Origin: GCA-003244245 sp036266995
GTDB lineage: Bacteria > Actinomycetota > Actinomycetes > Mycobacteriales > Pseudonocardiaceae
Assembly (NCBI GenBank): GCA_036266995.1
Contig: DATAWX010000017.1
Coordinates: 124,001 to 188,000, forward strand
DNA: 64,000 nt
Reading direction: 5' to 3'
How positions within the stretch are numbered: the stretch's first letter is position 1; each line of letters opens with the position of its first letter. The position numbers and the translations under genes are program-made. Below the pieces are notes generated by a model. That model was not told the DNA's origin and searched no databases. It saw only the letters and a list, made by a program, of their open reading frames with translations. Positions 8,431 to 18,425 of this stretch are shown here, one piece after another.

Positions 8431-10284
8431 CTACTCCACGGTGACGGATTTGGCGAGGTTGCGTGGCCGGTCCACGTCATAGCCGCGTTGCCGGGCGATC
8501 TCGGCGGCGAGGACCTGCAGCGGCACGGTGGACACCAGCGGCTGCAGCAGGGTGGGCACCGCAGGCACCTCCAGCAGATTCGAGGCATAGGGCCGCACGG
8601 TTTCGTCGCCCTCCTCGGCGATGACGATGGTCCGCGCGCCGCGGGCCCGGATCTCCTGGATGTTGGACAGCAGCTTGGCGTGCAGCACGGCTCGCCCTTT
8701 AGGCGACGGCATCACCACGACCACCGGCAGTCCCTCCTCGAGCAGCGCGATCGGGCCGTGCTTGAGCTCGCCGGCGGCGAAGCCCTCGGCGTGCATGTAG
8801 GCGAGCTCTTTGAGCTTCAGCGCGCCTTCCAGGGCCACCGGGAAGCCGACGTGGCGGCCGAGGAACAACACCACCTTGGCGTCGGCGATCTCCCGGCCCA
8901 GTGCGCGCACCTGGTCGAGTGTGCCCAGCACCTGGGCCACCGCCGCGGGTATTGCTTCCAGCTCGGCGAACTCGCGGGCGACCTCGTCGGAGTACTTCGT
9001 GCCGCGGGCCTGCGCCAGCGCCAGCCCGACCAGGAAGTTGGCGACGATCTGCGCGAGGAACGTCTTCGTGGCGGCAACGCCGATCTCCGGACCGGCGTGG
9101 GTGTAGAGCACCGCGTCGGCCTCCCGGGGGATCTGGGCCCCGTTGGTGTTGCAGATCGCCAGCACCCGGGCCTTCTGGTCCTTGGCGTGGCGCACCGCTT
9201 CCAGGGTGTCCATCGTCTCCCCGGACTGCGAGATCGCCACCACCAGCGTGGAGCGATCCAGCACCGGGTCGCGGTACCGAAATTCACTGGCGAGCTCGAC
9301 TTCCACGGGCAGCCGGCACCAGTGCTCGATGGCATACTTGGCGACCATTCCGGAGTGATAGGCGGTCCCGCAGGCGACCACGAAAACCTTGTCGACGTCG
9401 CGCAGCTCCTGGAGGTCCATCCGCTGCTCGTCGAGCACGATCCGGCCGTCGAGGAAGTGTCCGCGCAGGGTGTTGGCGATGGCGCTGGGTTGTTCCTGGA
9501 TCTCCTTGAGCATGAAGTAGTCGTGCCCGCCCTTCTCCGCCGCCGACAGGTCCCAGTCGACGTGAAAGGGCTTCCCGTGCGCGGGAGCGCCGTGGAAATC
9601 GGTGATCTGATAGCCGTCCCGGGCGATCGTCACCACCTGGTCCTGGCCGAGCTCGACGGCGTCGCGGGTGTGTTCGATGAACGCCGCGACGTCGGAGGCG
9701 ACGAAGTGCTCGCCATCGCCCACCCCCACCACCAACGGCGACGAGCGGCGCGCCGCGACGATCAAATCGGGTTCGTCGGCGTGGGTGACGACGAGGGTGA
9801 ACGAGCCGTGCAACCGGCGGCACACCAGGCGCACCGCCAGCGGCAGATCGCCGCAGCTCGCGTAGGCCGCGGCGAGCAGATGCGCGGCGGTCTCGGTGTC
9901 GGTGTCGCTGGTCAGTTCCACCCCGGCGCGCTCCAGCTCAGCGCGCAGCTGGGCATGGTTCTCGATGATCCCGTTGTGCACCACGGCCAGCTTGGCAGCG
10001 GTGTCGCAATGCGGGTGAGCGTTGCGATCGGTCGGCGCACCATGGGTCGCCCAGCGGGTGTGGCCCATCCCGGCGGTGCCGCGTAACGCCGCCCGTCCGC
10101 TGGTGCCCAGCTCACCGATCAGGTACGACAGCGCTCCCGCCTTGCGCGCTACAGCAAGCGTGCCGGCACTGGTGAGCACCGCGACACCGGCAGAGTCGTA
10201 CCCGCGGTACTCCAGCCGGCCCAGACCCTGCAGGACGACGTCCAGAGCGTCTCGATGCCCCACGTAGCCCACGATTCCGCACAT
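8431..10284 (-). CDS. glmS: Glucosamine-6-phosphate synthase (isomerizing)
   Basis: 617 residues. Makes glucosamine-6-phosphate from fructose-6-phosphate and glutamine, the first step to UDP-GlcNAc. The protein starts MCGIVGYVG, with Cys2 as the N-terminal glutaminase nucleophile, followed by two SIS domains (VACGTAYHSG, ISQSGETMDT) and the C-terminal NLAKSVTVE. The ATG at 10284 is set by the required Cys2; the longer upstream reading has no homology. It shares a 52-bp divergent intergenic region with a hydrolase. Confidence 0.97.
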   Translation of the reverse strand: MCGIVGYVGHRDALDVVLQGLGRLEYRGYDSAGVAVLTSAGTLAVARKAGALSYLIGELGTSGRAALRGTAGMGHTRWATHGAPTDRNAHPHCDTAAKLAVVHNGIIENHAQLRAELERAGVELTSDTDTETAAHLLAAAYASCGDLPLAVRLVCRRLHGSFTLVVTHADEPDLIVAARRSSPLVVGVGDGEHFVASDVAAFIEHTRDAVELGQDQVVTIARDGYQITDFHGAPAHGKPFHVDWDLSAAEKGGHDYFMLKEIQEQPSAIANTLRGHFLDGRIVLDEQRMDLQELRDVDKVFVVACGTAYHSGMVAKYAIEHWCRLPVEVELASEFRYRDPVLDRSTLVVAISQSGETMDTLEAVRHAKDQKARVLAICNTNGAQIPREADAVLYTHAGPEIGVAATKTFLAQIVANFLVGLALAQARGTKYSDEVAREFAELEAIPAAVAQVLGTLDQVRALGREIADAKVVLFLGRHVGFPVALEGALKLKELAYMHAEGFAAGELKHGPIALLEEGLPVVVVMPSPKGRAVLHAKLLSNIQEIRARGARTIVIAEEGDETVRPYASNLLEVPAVPTLLQPLVSTVPLQVLAAEIARQRGYDVDRPRNLAKSVTVE

Positions 10285-10336
10285 GCGCGCCACGCTAGCC
10301 CAACGCGATTCCCGCGATCCGATACCGTCCCGGCTC

Positions 10337-11119
10337 ATGGCACGCACGGATCCCGCGGTCCGCCGCACGGTTGAGGAGCTGTCCCGGCCAGGTCCGTATG
10401 CAGTCGCGCGCGGTGACCTCGAGGCGGCCGGTCTGCCCGGCGTGGTGTTCACCCCGCGCTCGGGGCTGGGACTGCCCGCGGTCGCGTTCGGGCACGGCTG
10501 GCTGCAGCCAACGGCGCGCTACGACGAGTTGCTGCGCCACCTGGCCACCTGGGGTGTGGTCGCGGCAGCACCGGGCACCCAACGCGGCGCGCTGGCCTCG
10601 CACCGCCAGTTCGCCACCGATCTGCGCACCGCGCTGGACGTGTGCGCCGGTGTGCGGTTGGGCGATGGTGCGATCAGCGTCGATCCCGACAGGCTCGGTC
10701 TGGCGGGGCACGGGATGGGCGGTGGTTGCGCGGTGCTCGCGGCAGCCGAAGACGGCCGTTGCCGGGCGGTGGTCACGCTGGGGTTGGCCGAGACGCTGCC
10801 CTCAGCGGTGGCTGCCGCGCCCGGTTGCACCATGCCGGGACTGCATGTGGTCGGCGGCAACGACCAGGTGGCACCGGCCGTCGGGCATGCCGAACCAGTG
10901 ACCAGGGCGTGGGGCGGTCCGGCGCAGCTGCGGACACTGCCCAAGGCCGGCCATCTCGGCTTCACCGCGGGCCCGCACTGGACGGACGTGCTCATCGGTA
11001 GCGGCTCAGAATTCGAGACACGGCGGCTCAGCCGGGCGCTGGTCACCGCGTTCCTGCTACGTCACCTCGCCGGGGCCACCGACTACGACGTTCTGCTGGC
11101 GGAACCCCCGGAAGGGTGA
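10337..11119 (+). CDS. Alpha/beta hydrolase (chlorophyllase / dienelactone hydrolase-like)
   Basis: 260 residues from the ATG at 10337. Alpha/beta-hydrolase fold with the oxyanion strand VAFGHGW, nucleophile motif GHGMGGG and a late KAGHLGF that probably supplies the catalytic His; the acid would be in the GGNDQVAP region. This resembles PAF-acetylhydrolase or chlorophyllase-like actinobacterial hydrolases. No signal peptide is seen and the substrate is unknown. It is convergent with glmM. Confidence 0.8.
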   Translation: MARTDPAVRRTVEELSRPGPYAVARGDLEAAGLPGVVFTPRSGLGLPAVAFGHGWLQPTARYDELLRHLATWGVVAAAPGTQRGALASHRQFATDLRTALDVCAGVRLGDGAISVDPDRLGLAGHGMGGGCAVLAAAEDGRCRAVVTLGLAETLPSAVAAAPGCTMPGLHVVGGNDQVAPAVGHAEPVTRAWGGPAQLRTLPKAGHLGFTAGPHWTDVLIGSGSEFETRRLSRALVTAFLLRHLAGATDYDVLLAEPPEG

Positions 11120-11139
11120 TCGCTGAAACACATGTCGAG

Positions 11140-12492
11140 TCAGCTATCGGCTGCGACAACCTTGGCTACCCGTGCAGCGATGCTGGTCGCGGCGGATTCG
11201 GTGGGAGCCTCGACCATCACGCGCACCAGTTGCTCGGTCCCCGATGGGCGCAGCAGGATGCGGCCGACGTCGCCTAGCTCGGCCTCGGCATCGGCGAGGG
11301 CATCGGCCACTGCGGGTGACGCCGCGACCGCAGCCTTGTCCGTGACCGCGATGTTGATCAGCACCTGTGGCAGCCGGGTCAGCACGCCGGCCAGGTCCGC
11401 CAGGCTGTGCCCTGAGGTAACCACCCGAGCCATCAGCCGCAACGCGGTGAGCAATCCGTCCCCCGTGGTGGCGTACCCGGGGAGCACCACGTGCCCGGAC
11501 TGTTCACCACCCAGCGAGAACCCACCCGCCGCCAGCGCCTCGAGCACATACCGGTCCCCCACCGCCGTGGTCCTGACCACCACACCGTGCTCGCGCATCG
11601 CCAGGTGCAACCCCAGATTGCTCATCACGGTGGCCACCAAGGTGTTCTCGACCAGCTCAGCGCTCTCCCGCATCGCCACCGCGAGGATCGCCAAGATCTG
11701 GTCACCGTCGACCACCTCACCGGTGGCATCGACGGCCAGGCAGCGATCAGCATCGCCATCGTGGGCGATACCGATCGCGGCGCGCTGAGCCAGAACCGCC
11801 GCGCGCAGATCGTCCAGGTGGGCGGACCCACAGCCGTCGTTGATATTCAGGCCGTCAGGATCCGCATGCAGAGCTATCACGTCAGCGCCGGCCCTGCGAT
11901 AGGCCTGCGGAGCGGCCGACGACGCTGCGCCGTGGGCACAGTCGACCACGACCCGGATCCCGTCCAGCGAGTGCGGGGTGGCCAGCAGCAGATGATCCAC
12001 ATAGCGCTCGGTGGCCTCTGGCACATCACGCACCCGGCCGATCCGGGCTCCGGTGGGACGCTCCCACTCGCGACTGTGCACCCTGGCGGTGATCTCGTCC
12101 TCCACCGCGTCGGGAAGTTTGTGGCCGCCGGCGGCGAAGAGCTTGATGCCGTTGTCCGGCATCGGGTTGTGTGACGCGGAGATCATCACGCCGAGGTCCG
12201 CGGACAGCTCGCCCACCAGGTGGGCGACCGCAGGGGTGGGCAGTACCCCGACCCGCAGTACATCGGCGCCCGCCGAGGTCAGGCCGGCGGCCACAGCCGC
12301 CTCCAGCATCTCGCCGCTGGCCCGCGGATCCCGGCCGACGACGGCTACCGGGCGGGACCCACTACCCACCCGGCCCCGGTCGACAAGGACCCGCGCCGCT
12401 GCGCCAGCCAGGGCCAGGGCCAGCTCCGGAGTGAGGTCGGAGTTCGCCAGCCCCCGCACCCCGTCGGTGCCGAACAGACGGGATGTCAACAC
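11140..12492 (-). CDS. glmM: Phosphoglucosamine mutase
   Basis: About 450 residues. Converts glucosamine-6-phosphate to the 1-phosphate, acting after GlmS. It has RLFGTDGVRG at the N-terminus, the phosphoserine loop ISASHNP, a metal-binding DGDADR and RPSGTEQLVRV at the C-terminus. The start is uncertain: TTG at 12498, GTG at 12492 and TTG at 12489 are all in frame and none has a clear Shine-Dalgarno. GTG is chosen. It follows rpsI by about 25 bases, the order also found in mycobacteria. Confidence 0.95.
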   Translation of the reverse strand: MLTSRLFGTDGVRGLANSDLTPELALALAGAAARVLVDRGRVGSGSRPVAVVGRDPRASGEMLEAAVAAGLTSAGADVLRVGVLPTPAVAHLVGELSADLGVMISASHNPMPDNGIKLFAAGGHKLPDAVEDEITARVHSREWERPTGARIGRVRDVPEATERYVDHLLLATPHSLDGIRVVVDCAHGAASSAAPQAYRRAGADVIALHADPDGLNINDGCGSAHLDDLRAAVLAQRAAIGIAHDGDADRCLAVDATGEVVDGDQILAILAVAMRESAELVENTLVATVMSNLGLHLAMREHGVVVRTTAVGDRYVLEALAAGGFSLGGEQSGHVVLPGYATTGDGLLTALRLMARVVTSGHSLADLAGVLTRLPQVLINIAVTDKAAVAASPAVADALADAEAELGDVGRILLRPSGTEQLVRVMVEAPTESAATSIAARVAKVVAADS

Positions 12493-12517
12493 AGGCAAGG
12501 CGGCAAAGCTCGCAGTT

Positions 12518-13063
12518 TTAACGCTTCGAGTACTGAGGCGCCTTGCGCGCCTTCTTCAGACCGTACTTCTTGCGCTCCTTGGCCCTGGAGTCGCGGGTGA
12601 GAAAGCCCGCTTTCTTCAGCGCCGGACGGTCATCGATGTTGATCTCGATCAGCGCGCGGGCGATAGCCAGCCGCAGCGCGCCGGCCTGGCCAGACGTACC
12701 GCCACCGGAAAGGTTACCGAATACGTCATAGGACTCGGGCCGGTTGACGGTCACCAGGGGATCGCGGATCAGTTGCTGATGCACCTTGTTCGGGAAGTAC
12801 TGCTCCAAAGTGATGCCATTGAGAGTGAAAACACCGGTGCCGGGCACCAGACGCACTCGTACGACAGCTTCCTTACGGCGACCCACCGCTTGCGTGGCTT
12901 GCCCGCTGGGCACCGGCATCGGCACGAGCGGGGCCGATGCCGGTGCGGCAGCCGGCCCGGCCTCGGGTTGCGTCGTCTGCAGGGTCGTCACGGCGTCTCT
13001 CGGGTCCTCACTGGTCGCGGCGGCTGTGTCGTCGGATGCGGGCACTGGATCGGCAATGGTCAC
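12518..13063 (-). CDS. rpsI: 30S ribosomal protein S9
   Basis: 181 residues. A low-complexity Ala/Pro/Thr-rich extension of about 55 residues precedes the S9 core (QAVGRRKEAVVRVRL ... KAPQYSKR). The basic C-terminal tail that reaches the P-site tRNA is intact. Such N-terminal extensions are common in actinobacterial S9. The start overlaps the rplM stop by 4 bases. Confidence 0.97.
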   Translation of the reverse strand: MTIADPVPASDDTAAATSEDPRDAVTTLQTTQPEAGPAAAPASAPLVPMPVPSGQATQAVGRRKEAVVRVRLVPGTGVFTLNGITLEQYFPNKVHQQLIRDPLVTVNRPESYDVFGNLSGGGTSGQAGALRLAIARALIEINIDDRPALKKAGFLTRDSRAKERKKYGLKKARKAPQYSKR

Positions 13064-13503
13064 TGGGCGACCTGGGTGATCTCGAACGGCTGCGGTTTCT
13101 GGGCCGCGTGGGGGTGCTCAGCGCTCGCGTAGACCTTGAGCTTGCTGGCCATCGCCCGACCCAGGGTGGTCTTCGGAAGCATGCCCTTAATGGACTTCTC
13201 CACCAGCCGCTCCGGCCGGGTGGCGAGCATCTCGTTGAACGAGCGCCGTTTGAGCCCGCCCGGGTAACCGCTGTGCCGGTAGACGAAGCTGCGATCACCC
13301 TTGTTGCCGGACAACGCGACCTTGCCGGCGTTGACGATCACAACGAAGTCGCCGGTATCGACATGGCGGGCGTAGGTGGGCTTGTGTTTGCCGCGCAGCA
13401 GCGTGGCGACCTGGCTGGCGAGACGACCCAGGACGACGTCCGTGGCATCGATGACATGCCAGGCGCGCTCGACCTCGCCGGGCTTGGGGCTGTACGTGCG
13501 CAC
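13060..13503 (-). CDS. rplM: 50S ribosomal protein L13
   Basis: 147 residues, normal for L13, with WHVIDATDVVLGRLAS, NAGKVALSGNK and the terminal HPHAAQKP motifs. It heads the rplM-rpsI transcript and is coupled to rpsI by a 4-base overlap. The S9 and L13 genes are co-transcribed in most bacteria. Confidence 0.97.
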   Translation of the reverse strand: MRTYSPKPGEVERAWHVIDATDVVLGRLASQVATLLRGKHKPTYARHVDTGDFVVIVNAGKVALSGNKGDRSFVYRHSGYPGGLKRRSFNEMLATRPERLVEKSIKGMLPKTTLGRAMASKLKVYASAEHPHAAQKPQPFEITQVAQ

Positions 13504-13574
13504 GGACCTACCTCATTATCGCAGTTCACAGGATCATCAAACTTTAGCGGGCGCATCGTGACACGGTAAAACGG

Positions 13575-13612
13575 GGGGCGCCGCCAGGCATCTTAGCACC
13601 CAGCGGCGCCCC
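13575..13612 (-). terminator. Hairpin downstream of the WXG100 genes
   Basis: Ten-bp perfect arms (GGGGCGCCGC and its complement) enclose an 18-base loop. It lies just after the stop of the last ESX gene and before rplM, so it probably separates the secretion and ribosomal transcripts. There is no U-run. Confidence 0.6.
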
Positions 13613-13631
13613 GAGACGTCACCGTGGACCG

Positions 13632-13919
13632 CTACGACCACCGCGCGCGGTTCGCTGCTTCGCCAGCCTGATAGTTCTCGTTCGACGTACCCAGCGCCAC
13701 ACCGATCTGGTTCAGCACCTGGTTCAGGTCGTTCGCCGATCGATCCCACTTCGCCTGGTGGGCCTGGTAGGCGGTCGACGCATCGCCGCTCCAGGTCTCC
13801 ACCATCGGCTGGAGATACCTCTTGAGGTCCTCCATCTCCCGGCTGATATTCGTCCACGTTGTCTGAATCGAGCTCCGCGCGCTCTCCAGCTCGCCGAACG
13901 TGACCAGGATCTCGCTCAC
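13632..13919 (-). CDS. esxT: WXG100 family protein EsxT-like
   Basis: 95 residues, starting MSEILVTFGEL, with the WSG variant of the WXG turn near residue 43 between two helices. This is the hairpin of type VII secretion substrates, which work as heterodimers. It sits next to rplM exactly as esxT does in mycobacterial ESX-4. The GTG at 13919 has GAGGAG 8 bases upstream. It most likely pairs with the protein at 13963-14277. Confidence 0.85.
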   Translation of the reverse strand: MSEILVTFGELESARSSIQTTWTNISREMEDLKRYLQPMVETWSGDASTAYQAHQAKWDRSANDLNQVLNQIGVALGTSNENYQAGEAANRARWS

Positions 13920-13962
13920 CTATCTATCTCCTCTGCTCAGCAGTACGGATCGGCCGGCGCAC

Positions 13963-14277
13963 TCAGTTGCCCAGCGCCTGGCTGATCCGCGAGTAGCTCT
14001 GGTTCTCGGTCTCGTCGGCCTGCGCATAGGTGGTCCCGGATCCGCGGATCTGCTCACCGATGCTGTTGAGCGCCTCGTTGAGATTGCGTGCGTCGGTGTC
14101 CCAGCGCTCCATGAGAAGGTGGAAGGCCGTCGAGGCCTGGCCCTTCCACGCCCCGGCCAGCGGTGCCAGCTGGTTGCGCAGACCCGAGAGCTGACCCTGC
14201 ACGCTCTGGTTCACCTCGGCGACGTGATTCGTCGCCGACTGCATCTGCTCGAACTGCGCGCCGAACTGCTGTGCCAT
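13963..14277 (-). CDS. esxU: WXG100 family protein EsxU-like
   Basis: 104 residues, starting MAQQFGAQFEQM, with the turn motif WKG near residue 44 and a second helix ending in ENQSYSRISQALGN. A YxxxD/E export signal may lie in the TTYAQADE region. It is likely the partner of the neighbouring WXG100 protein. The start at 14277 is the only one giving a family-length protein; the longer frame upstream is not WXG100 sequence. Confidence 0.82.
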   Translation of the reverse strand: MAQQFGAQFEQMQSATNHVAEVNQSVQGQLSGLRNQLAPLAGAWKGQASTAFHLLMERWDTDARNLNEALNSIGEQIRGSGTTYAQADETENQSYSRISQALGN

Positions 14278-14423
14278 CTGCTGTGGTCTCCTCGCGTTGG
14301 TCGACTGGATTGATCGATAGGACGACAAGAGGGACGCCACACTGTCAGACCCGGTTCCCCACCATGACCAACAGGCCTGGAGAACGTTGCACACGCGAAC
14401 GTCGACGGGAACCAGCGGCCGCG

Positions 14424-17400
14424 TCAGTGCGGTGGCAGCCAGGCGAGCTGGACTAGCTGGCGGCCGGCTTTGCGCTCGACCAGGGTTCCTCGGCCGGGAG
14501 GCATCGGGGCTGGCTTGACGTTGCCCAGCAGCGGGCCCTCGTCGGGGTTGCCGCTCATCACGATGCCGGGGGTGGACAGCTCCCGAAGCCTGGCGGTCAC
14601 CGGCTCGAACAGGGCCCGGGCGGCGCCACCGCACCGCCGGGCGATGATCAGGTGCAATCCCACGTCCTTGGCCTGGGCCAGGAACTCCAGCAGTGGCGCG
14701 AGCGGGTTCACCCCGCCCTGGGTGGCCACCAGGTCGTAGTCGTCGACCAGGACGTAGAGCTCCGGGCCCGACCACCAGGAGCGGTCCCGGAGCTGCTGCT
14801 GGGTGACGCCGGCGCCGGGCAGCCGCCCGCGCATCGAGTTCGCCACGTCGCTGATGATCGGAGTCAGCACGTCGGCCGACATGCCGTACCCGATGAGATG
14901 GTCGGATTCCAGGAAGCCGAGCATGGTGCGGCGGTCGTCGACCATGACGATGCGGGCCTGCTCAGGCGCGCAGCGCTCGACGATGCCCCGGGCGATCGTC
15001 CGCAGGAGATTGGTCTTGCCGCACTCGCCGTCGGCGAAGCACAGGAAGTGCGACTCGGCGGTGAAGTCTAGAGATACGGTGGCGAGTTCTGCCTCGTTGA
15101 TCCCGATCGGGATCAGGTGTGGCTGGTGCTGCGCGGGCAGGCGCAACTGCTCGTACGGGATCCGCTCGGGCAGCAGCCGGACCCGCGGCGCGCGATGCCC
15201 CGGCCAGCCGTCCCGGATGTGCGCGACCGCGTGGGCCACCCCGGCGCCGATGTCCTGCGCGCTGGTGACCGCGTCGATCCTGGGCAACGCGGCCAGGAAG
15301 TGCAGCTTGTCCCGGGACAGTCCCCGTCCGGGGCGTCCCGCCGGCACGTTGAGCGCCCCGTTTCGGTCGATGTCGGACTCGCCGGGATCACCCAGGCGCA
15401 GCTCGAAGCGGGTACCGAGGAGATCTTTCATCGCGGGCCGGATCTCGGCCCACCGGGTGGCGCCGATCAGCACATGGATCCCGTAGGACAAGCCCTGGGT
15501 GGCCAGGTTTACCACCCGCATCTCCAAATCGGAGACCTCGAATTCCTGGCGGAAGCTCTGCCACCCGTCGATCACCAGGAAGACGTCGCCGAACGGATCC
15601 TCACGAAGCTCGCCGCGCTGCTTGCGGGCCCGGAAGTCAGCCATCGAGTCGATACCAAGGGTGCGGAACCGCTGCTCGCGAGCGGCGAGCAGACCGGTCA
15701 CCTCGGCGATGATGCGCCGGATCGTGTCCGGTTCCAGTCGCCCAGCCACCCCCCCACTGTGCGGCAGGCCATCAAGTGATGCCAACGTGCCGCCGCCGAA
15801 GTCGATGCAGAAGTACTGCACCTCTTCGGGAGTGTGGGTCAGCGCTAGCGACATCAACATCGAGCGCAGCAGGGTGGACTTTCCCGACTGCGGGCTGCCG
15901 GTGACCGCGGCGTGGCCAGCGGCACCGGAAAGATCCGCCCAGAGCAGGTCGCGGCGCTGCTCGTAGGGCTTGTCCACGATTCCGACCGGGACAGCGAGCC
16001 GACCGTTGCCGAAGAACCCGACCGGGGACAACCCACGATCCTCGGTGACCGACAGCGGCGGCAACAGCTGGTCGAGTGACGGCGGCGCTTCCAGCGGCGG
16101 CAGCCACACCTCGTGGGCCGGGGGTCCCTGCCCGCGCAGCTTGGCCACCACGACGTCCAGCACGCTGGGCTCGTTGACCTTCTCCGGCGGCGCGTCGAGC
16201 ACATCATGGGCGATGGAAGGCGCAGCTGTCTCGGGTAGATCGACATAGTCGGGCACGAACAGCCGGGGCGCCAGATCCGACGTGACCGGTGCCGAGCTGG
16301 CCGAGACCGGCATCGGGATCACCCAGCCGACGCGGTAAGGGCCCGAGACGTAGGCCGCTTTGAAGCGCTCCATAGACCCGGTGTCGAATTTCAGGTAGCC
16401 CGACCCGGGCACCGAGGGCAACTCATAGGCGTCAGAAACACCCAGCACCGCCCGAGACTCCCCAGCAGAGAAGGTCTTCAGGCCGATCCGGTAGGACAGG
16501 TGCGACTCCAAACCGCGCAGCTTGCCCTCCTCCAGGCGCTGGGAGGCCAGCAGCAGGTGCATCTGCAGCGAGCGGCCCAACCGGCCGATCGCCACGAACA
16601 GGTCGATGAACTCGGGCCGCTGCGCGAGCAGCTCAGAAAACTCGTCGATCACGATGAACAACGCCGGTAGCGGGTCGAGGTCGGCACCGTTGTCCCGAGC
16701 CTTCTCATAATCCTTGACGTTGGCGAAGTTCCCCGCGGTGCGCAGCAGTTCCTGGCGGCGGTTCATCTCACCGGCCAGCGCGTCGTGCATGCGGGCGACC
16801 TGGGTCAGGTCGTCGGCCAGGTTGGTGATCACCGCGGCGACGTGCGGCGCGTGCTCCATGCCCAGGAACGTCGCGCCACCTTTGAAGTCGACCAGCACGA
16901 GGTTCAACGCCGCCGAGGAGTGGGTGGCGATCAGTCCTAGCACCAGCGTGCGCAGAAACTCCGACTTCCCCGAGCCAGTGGCCCCTACACACAACCCGTG
17001 CGGGCCCATGCCACCCTCGGCGGCCTCCTTGATGTCCAGCTCCACCGACTGGCCGAACTCGCCGAGGCCGATGGGCACCCGCAACCGGTCCCGGACCGGG
17101 CGCGGCCGCCAGGCCTGGGCGACGTCGAAGGCGTGCGGATCTTCGGGGAGGCCGAGCAGGCCGAGCAGCCCGGTGTTGCCCAGCAGCGGCGCGTCCTCGC
17201 CGTGGGACTCCGCCACGCCCAGGCGGTAGGGCGACAGGGTCCGCGCCACCGCCTCAGCCTCGGCGACGGCGAGCGAGTCGGGAGCTCCGAAAAACTCGAT
17301 CCCGGTCGCCCCGCTGGCGCCGATCTGCCCACCCTCGATCGCCAGTTGGAGTCCACGGCGGCTGGTCAGGGTGCCCAGGGATTTCGAGAGGTCCAGCAGG

Positions 17401-18425
17401 GTGACCCCGGCCACGCCCTCCTCAAGGATGATCTGTTCCGCTCCGGTGACCTCTCCGCCGTCGACGACGATCAGAATGTGCGGCCCCTCGCCAGGTGGCG
17501 GGGCACTGCGCGAGAACCGCGGGCGGTCCCGGAGCTGCTCGGCGAGCAACTCCTCGATCCGCGCCAGTGAACCGGCCATGATCCGCAGCTGCCCGGCGCC
17601 ATCGACGCGGCTCGGATGCTGCGCATGAGGCAGCCACTTCGCCCACTCCCAGTCCAGCTTGGCCCGCCCGGTCGTGACCACGGCGACGAGCAGATCGTCG
17701 GGGGTGTGGAAGGTCGCCAACTGGGCCACCATCGAGCGGGCCAACCCCCGCGAGGCCGCCGGGTCGCCGGAGATCCCGATCGCGGCGAACCCGCGAACCG
17801 AGATGGCGATCGGCAGCTCCGGCACGATGGAATGGGCTCGGACGAACTGGCGCAGGGCCAGCGTGGTGATCGGCTCCAGCTCGTCGACCGGTCCGGTCTG
17901 CGGCGCCACCAGCCGGGTGGCCAGCCGCTGCGATCCCCGGCAGATCCGCACGGTGCAGAAATCGAGGTCGCCACCGCGCCGTTCCCACATCCGCCGGCTG
18001 CTCGCGATCGACCACAACGCGGCCGGATCGGGATGGCTCCATTCCAGCGCAGCGCGCTGCTCCTGCGCGGCTTCCCGGGCCCGCTCGCGCATCTGGCCCA
18101 GGTAGCGCAGGTAGTCCTTGCGGTCGGCGTTCATCTCGGCCTTGGCCTGGCCGCCGCGGCCACCACCGGCGAACATGCCGACGGTCGACACCACCATCAT
18201 GATCGGGAACATCAGGAACAGCGGGTTGCTCTTGCCGTCACCGGTGGTGAAGGTATATCCGACCATGCCCAGCACCGCGACGATCATCACGCCCGGCAGG
18301 ATCTTCTGCACGATGTTGCCCGGCAGGACCCTGGGCACCTCGGGCGGCGGCTCCAGATGCACCTCACCACCCGGCATCTTCGGTGCGCCCAGCCGAGGTA
18401 ATCGCCGGAATTGCACGGTACTCAC
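14424..18425 (-). CDS. eccC: Type VII secretion ATPase EccC (FtsK/SpoIIIE family)
   Basis: 1333 residues; the motor that recognises and drives export of WXG100 substrates. Two membrane helices (about 44-60 and 70-88) precede three ATPase domains with Walker A GATGSGKS (481-488), GSPQSGKS (843-850) and ADGECGKT (1131-1138). Walker B of the first domain is FIVIDEF. All three are on one chain, as in ESX-4 and not the split EccCa/EccCb type. It is transcribed divergently from eccD across a 553-base gap. Confidence 0.96.
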   Translation of the reverse strand: MSTVQFRRLPRLGAPKMPGGEVHLEPPPEVPRVLPGNIVQKILPGVMIVAVLGMVGYTFTTGDGKSNPLFLMFPIMMVVSTVGMFAGGGRGGQAKAEMNADRKDYLRYLGQMRERAREAAQEQRAALEWSHPDPAALWSIASSRRMWERRGGDLDFCTVRICRGSQRLATRLVAPQTGPVDELEPITTLALRQFVRAHSIVPELPIAISVRGFAAIGISGDPAASRGLARSMVAQLATFHTPDDLLVAVVTTGRAKLDWEWAKWLPHAQHPSRVDGAGQLRIMAGSLARIEELLAEQLRDRPRFSRSAPPPGEGPHILIVVDGGEVTGAEQIILEEGVAGVTLLDLSKSLGTLTSRRGLQLAIEGGQIGASGATGIEFFGAPDSLAVAEAEAVARTLSPYRLGVAESHGEDAPLLGNTGLLGLLGLPEDPHAFDVAQAWRPRPVRDRLRVPIGLGEFGQSVELDIKEAAEGGMGPHGLCVGATGSGKSEFLRTLVLGLIATHSSAALNLVLVDFKGGATFLGMEHAPHVAAVITNLADDLTQVARMHDALAGEMNRRQELLRTAGNFANVKDYEKARDNGADLDPLPALFIVIDEFSELLAQRPEFIDLFVAIGRLGRSLQMHLLLASQRLEEGKLRGLESHLSYRIGLKTFSAGESRAVLGVSDAYELPSVPGSGYLKFDTGSMERFKAAYVSGPYRVGWVIPMPVSASSAPVTSDLAPRLFVPDYVDLPETAAPSIAHDVLDAPPEKVNEPSVLDVVVAKLRGQGPPAHEVWLPPLEAPPSLDQLLPPLSVTEDRGLSPVGFFGNGRLAVPVGIVDKPYEQRRDLLWADLSGAAGHAAVTGSPQSGKSTLLRSMLMSLALTHTPEEVQYFCIDFGGGTLASLDGLPHSGGVAGRLEPDTIRRIIAEVTGLLAAREQRFRTLGIDSMADFRARKQRGELREDPFGDVFLVIDGWQSFRQEFEVSDLEMRVVNLATQGLSYGIHVLIGATRWAEIRPAMKDLLGTRFELRLGDPGESDIDRNGALNVPAGRPGRGLSRDKLHFLAALPRIDAVTSAQDIGAGVAHAVAHIRDGWPGHRAPRVRLLPERIPYEQLRLPAQHQPHLIPIGINEAELATVSLDFTAESHFLCFADGECGKTNLLRTIARGIVERCAPEQARIVMVDDRRTMLGFLESDHLIGYGMSADVLTPIISDVANSMRGRLPGAGVTQQQLRDRSWWSGPELYVLVDDYDLVATQGGVNPLAPLLEFLAQAKDVGLHLIIARRCGGAARALFEPVTARLRELSTPGIVMSGNPDEGPLLGNVKPAPMPPGRGTLVERKAGRQLVQLAWLPPH

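Noticed and set aside
8392..10086. A 564-codon open frame antisense to glmS
   Set aside because: Mirror frame of a clear housekeeping gene; His/Gln/Arg-rich composition without motifs.
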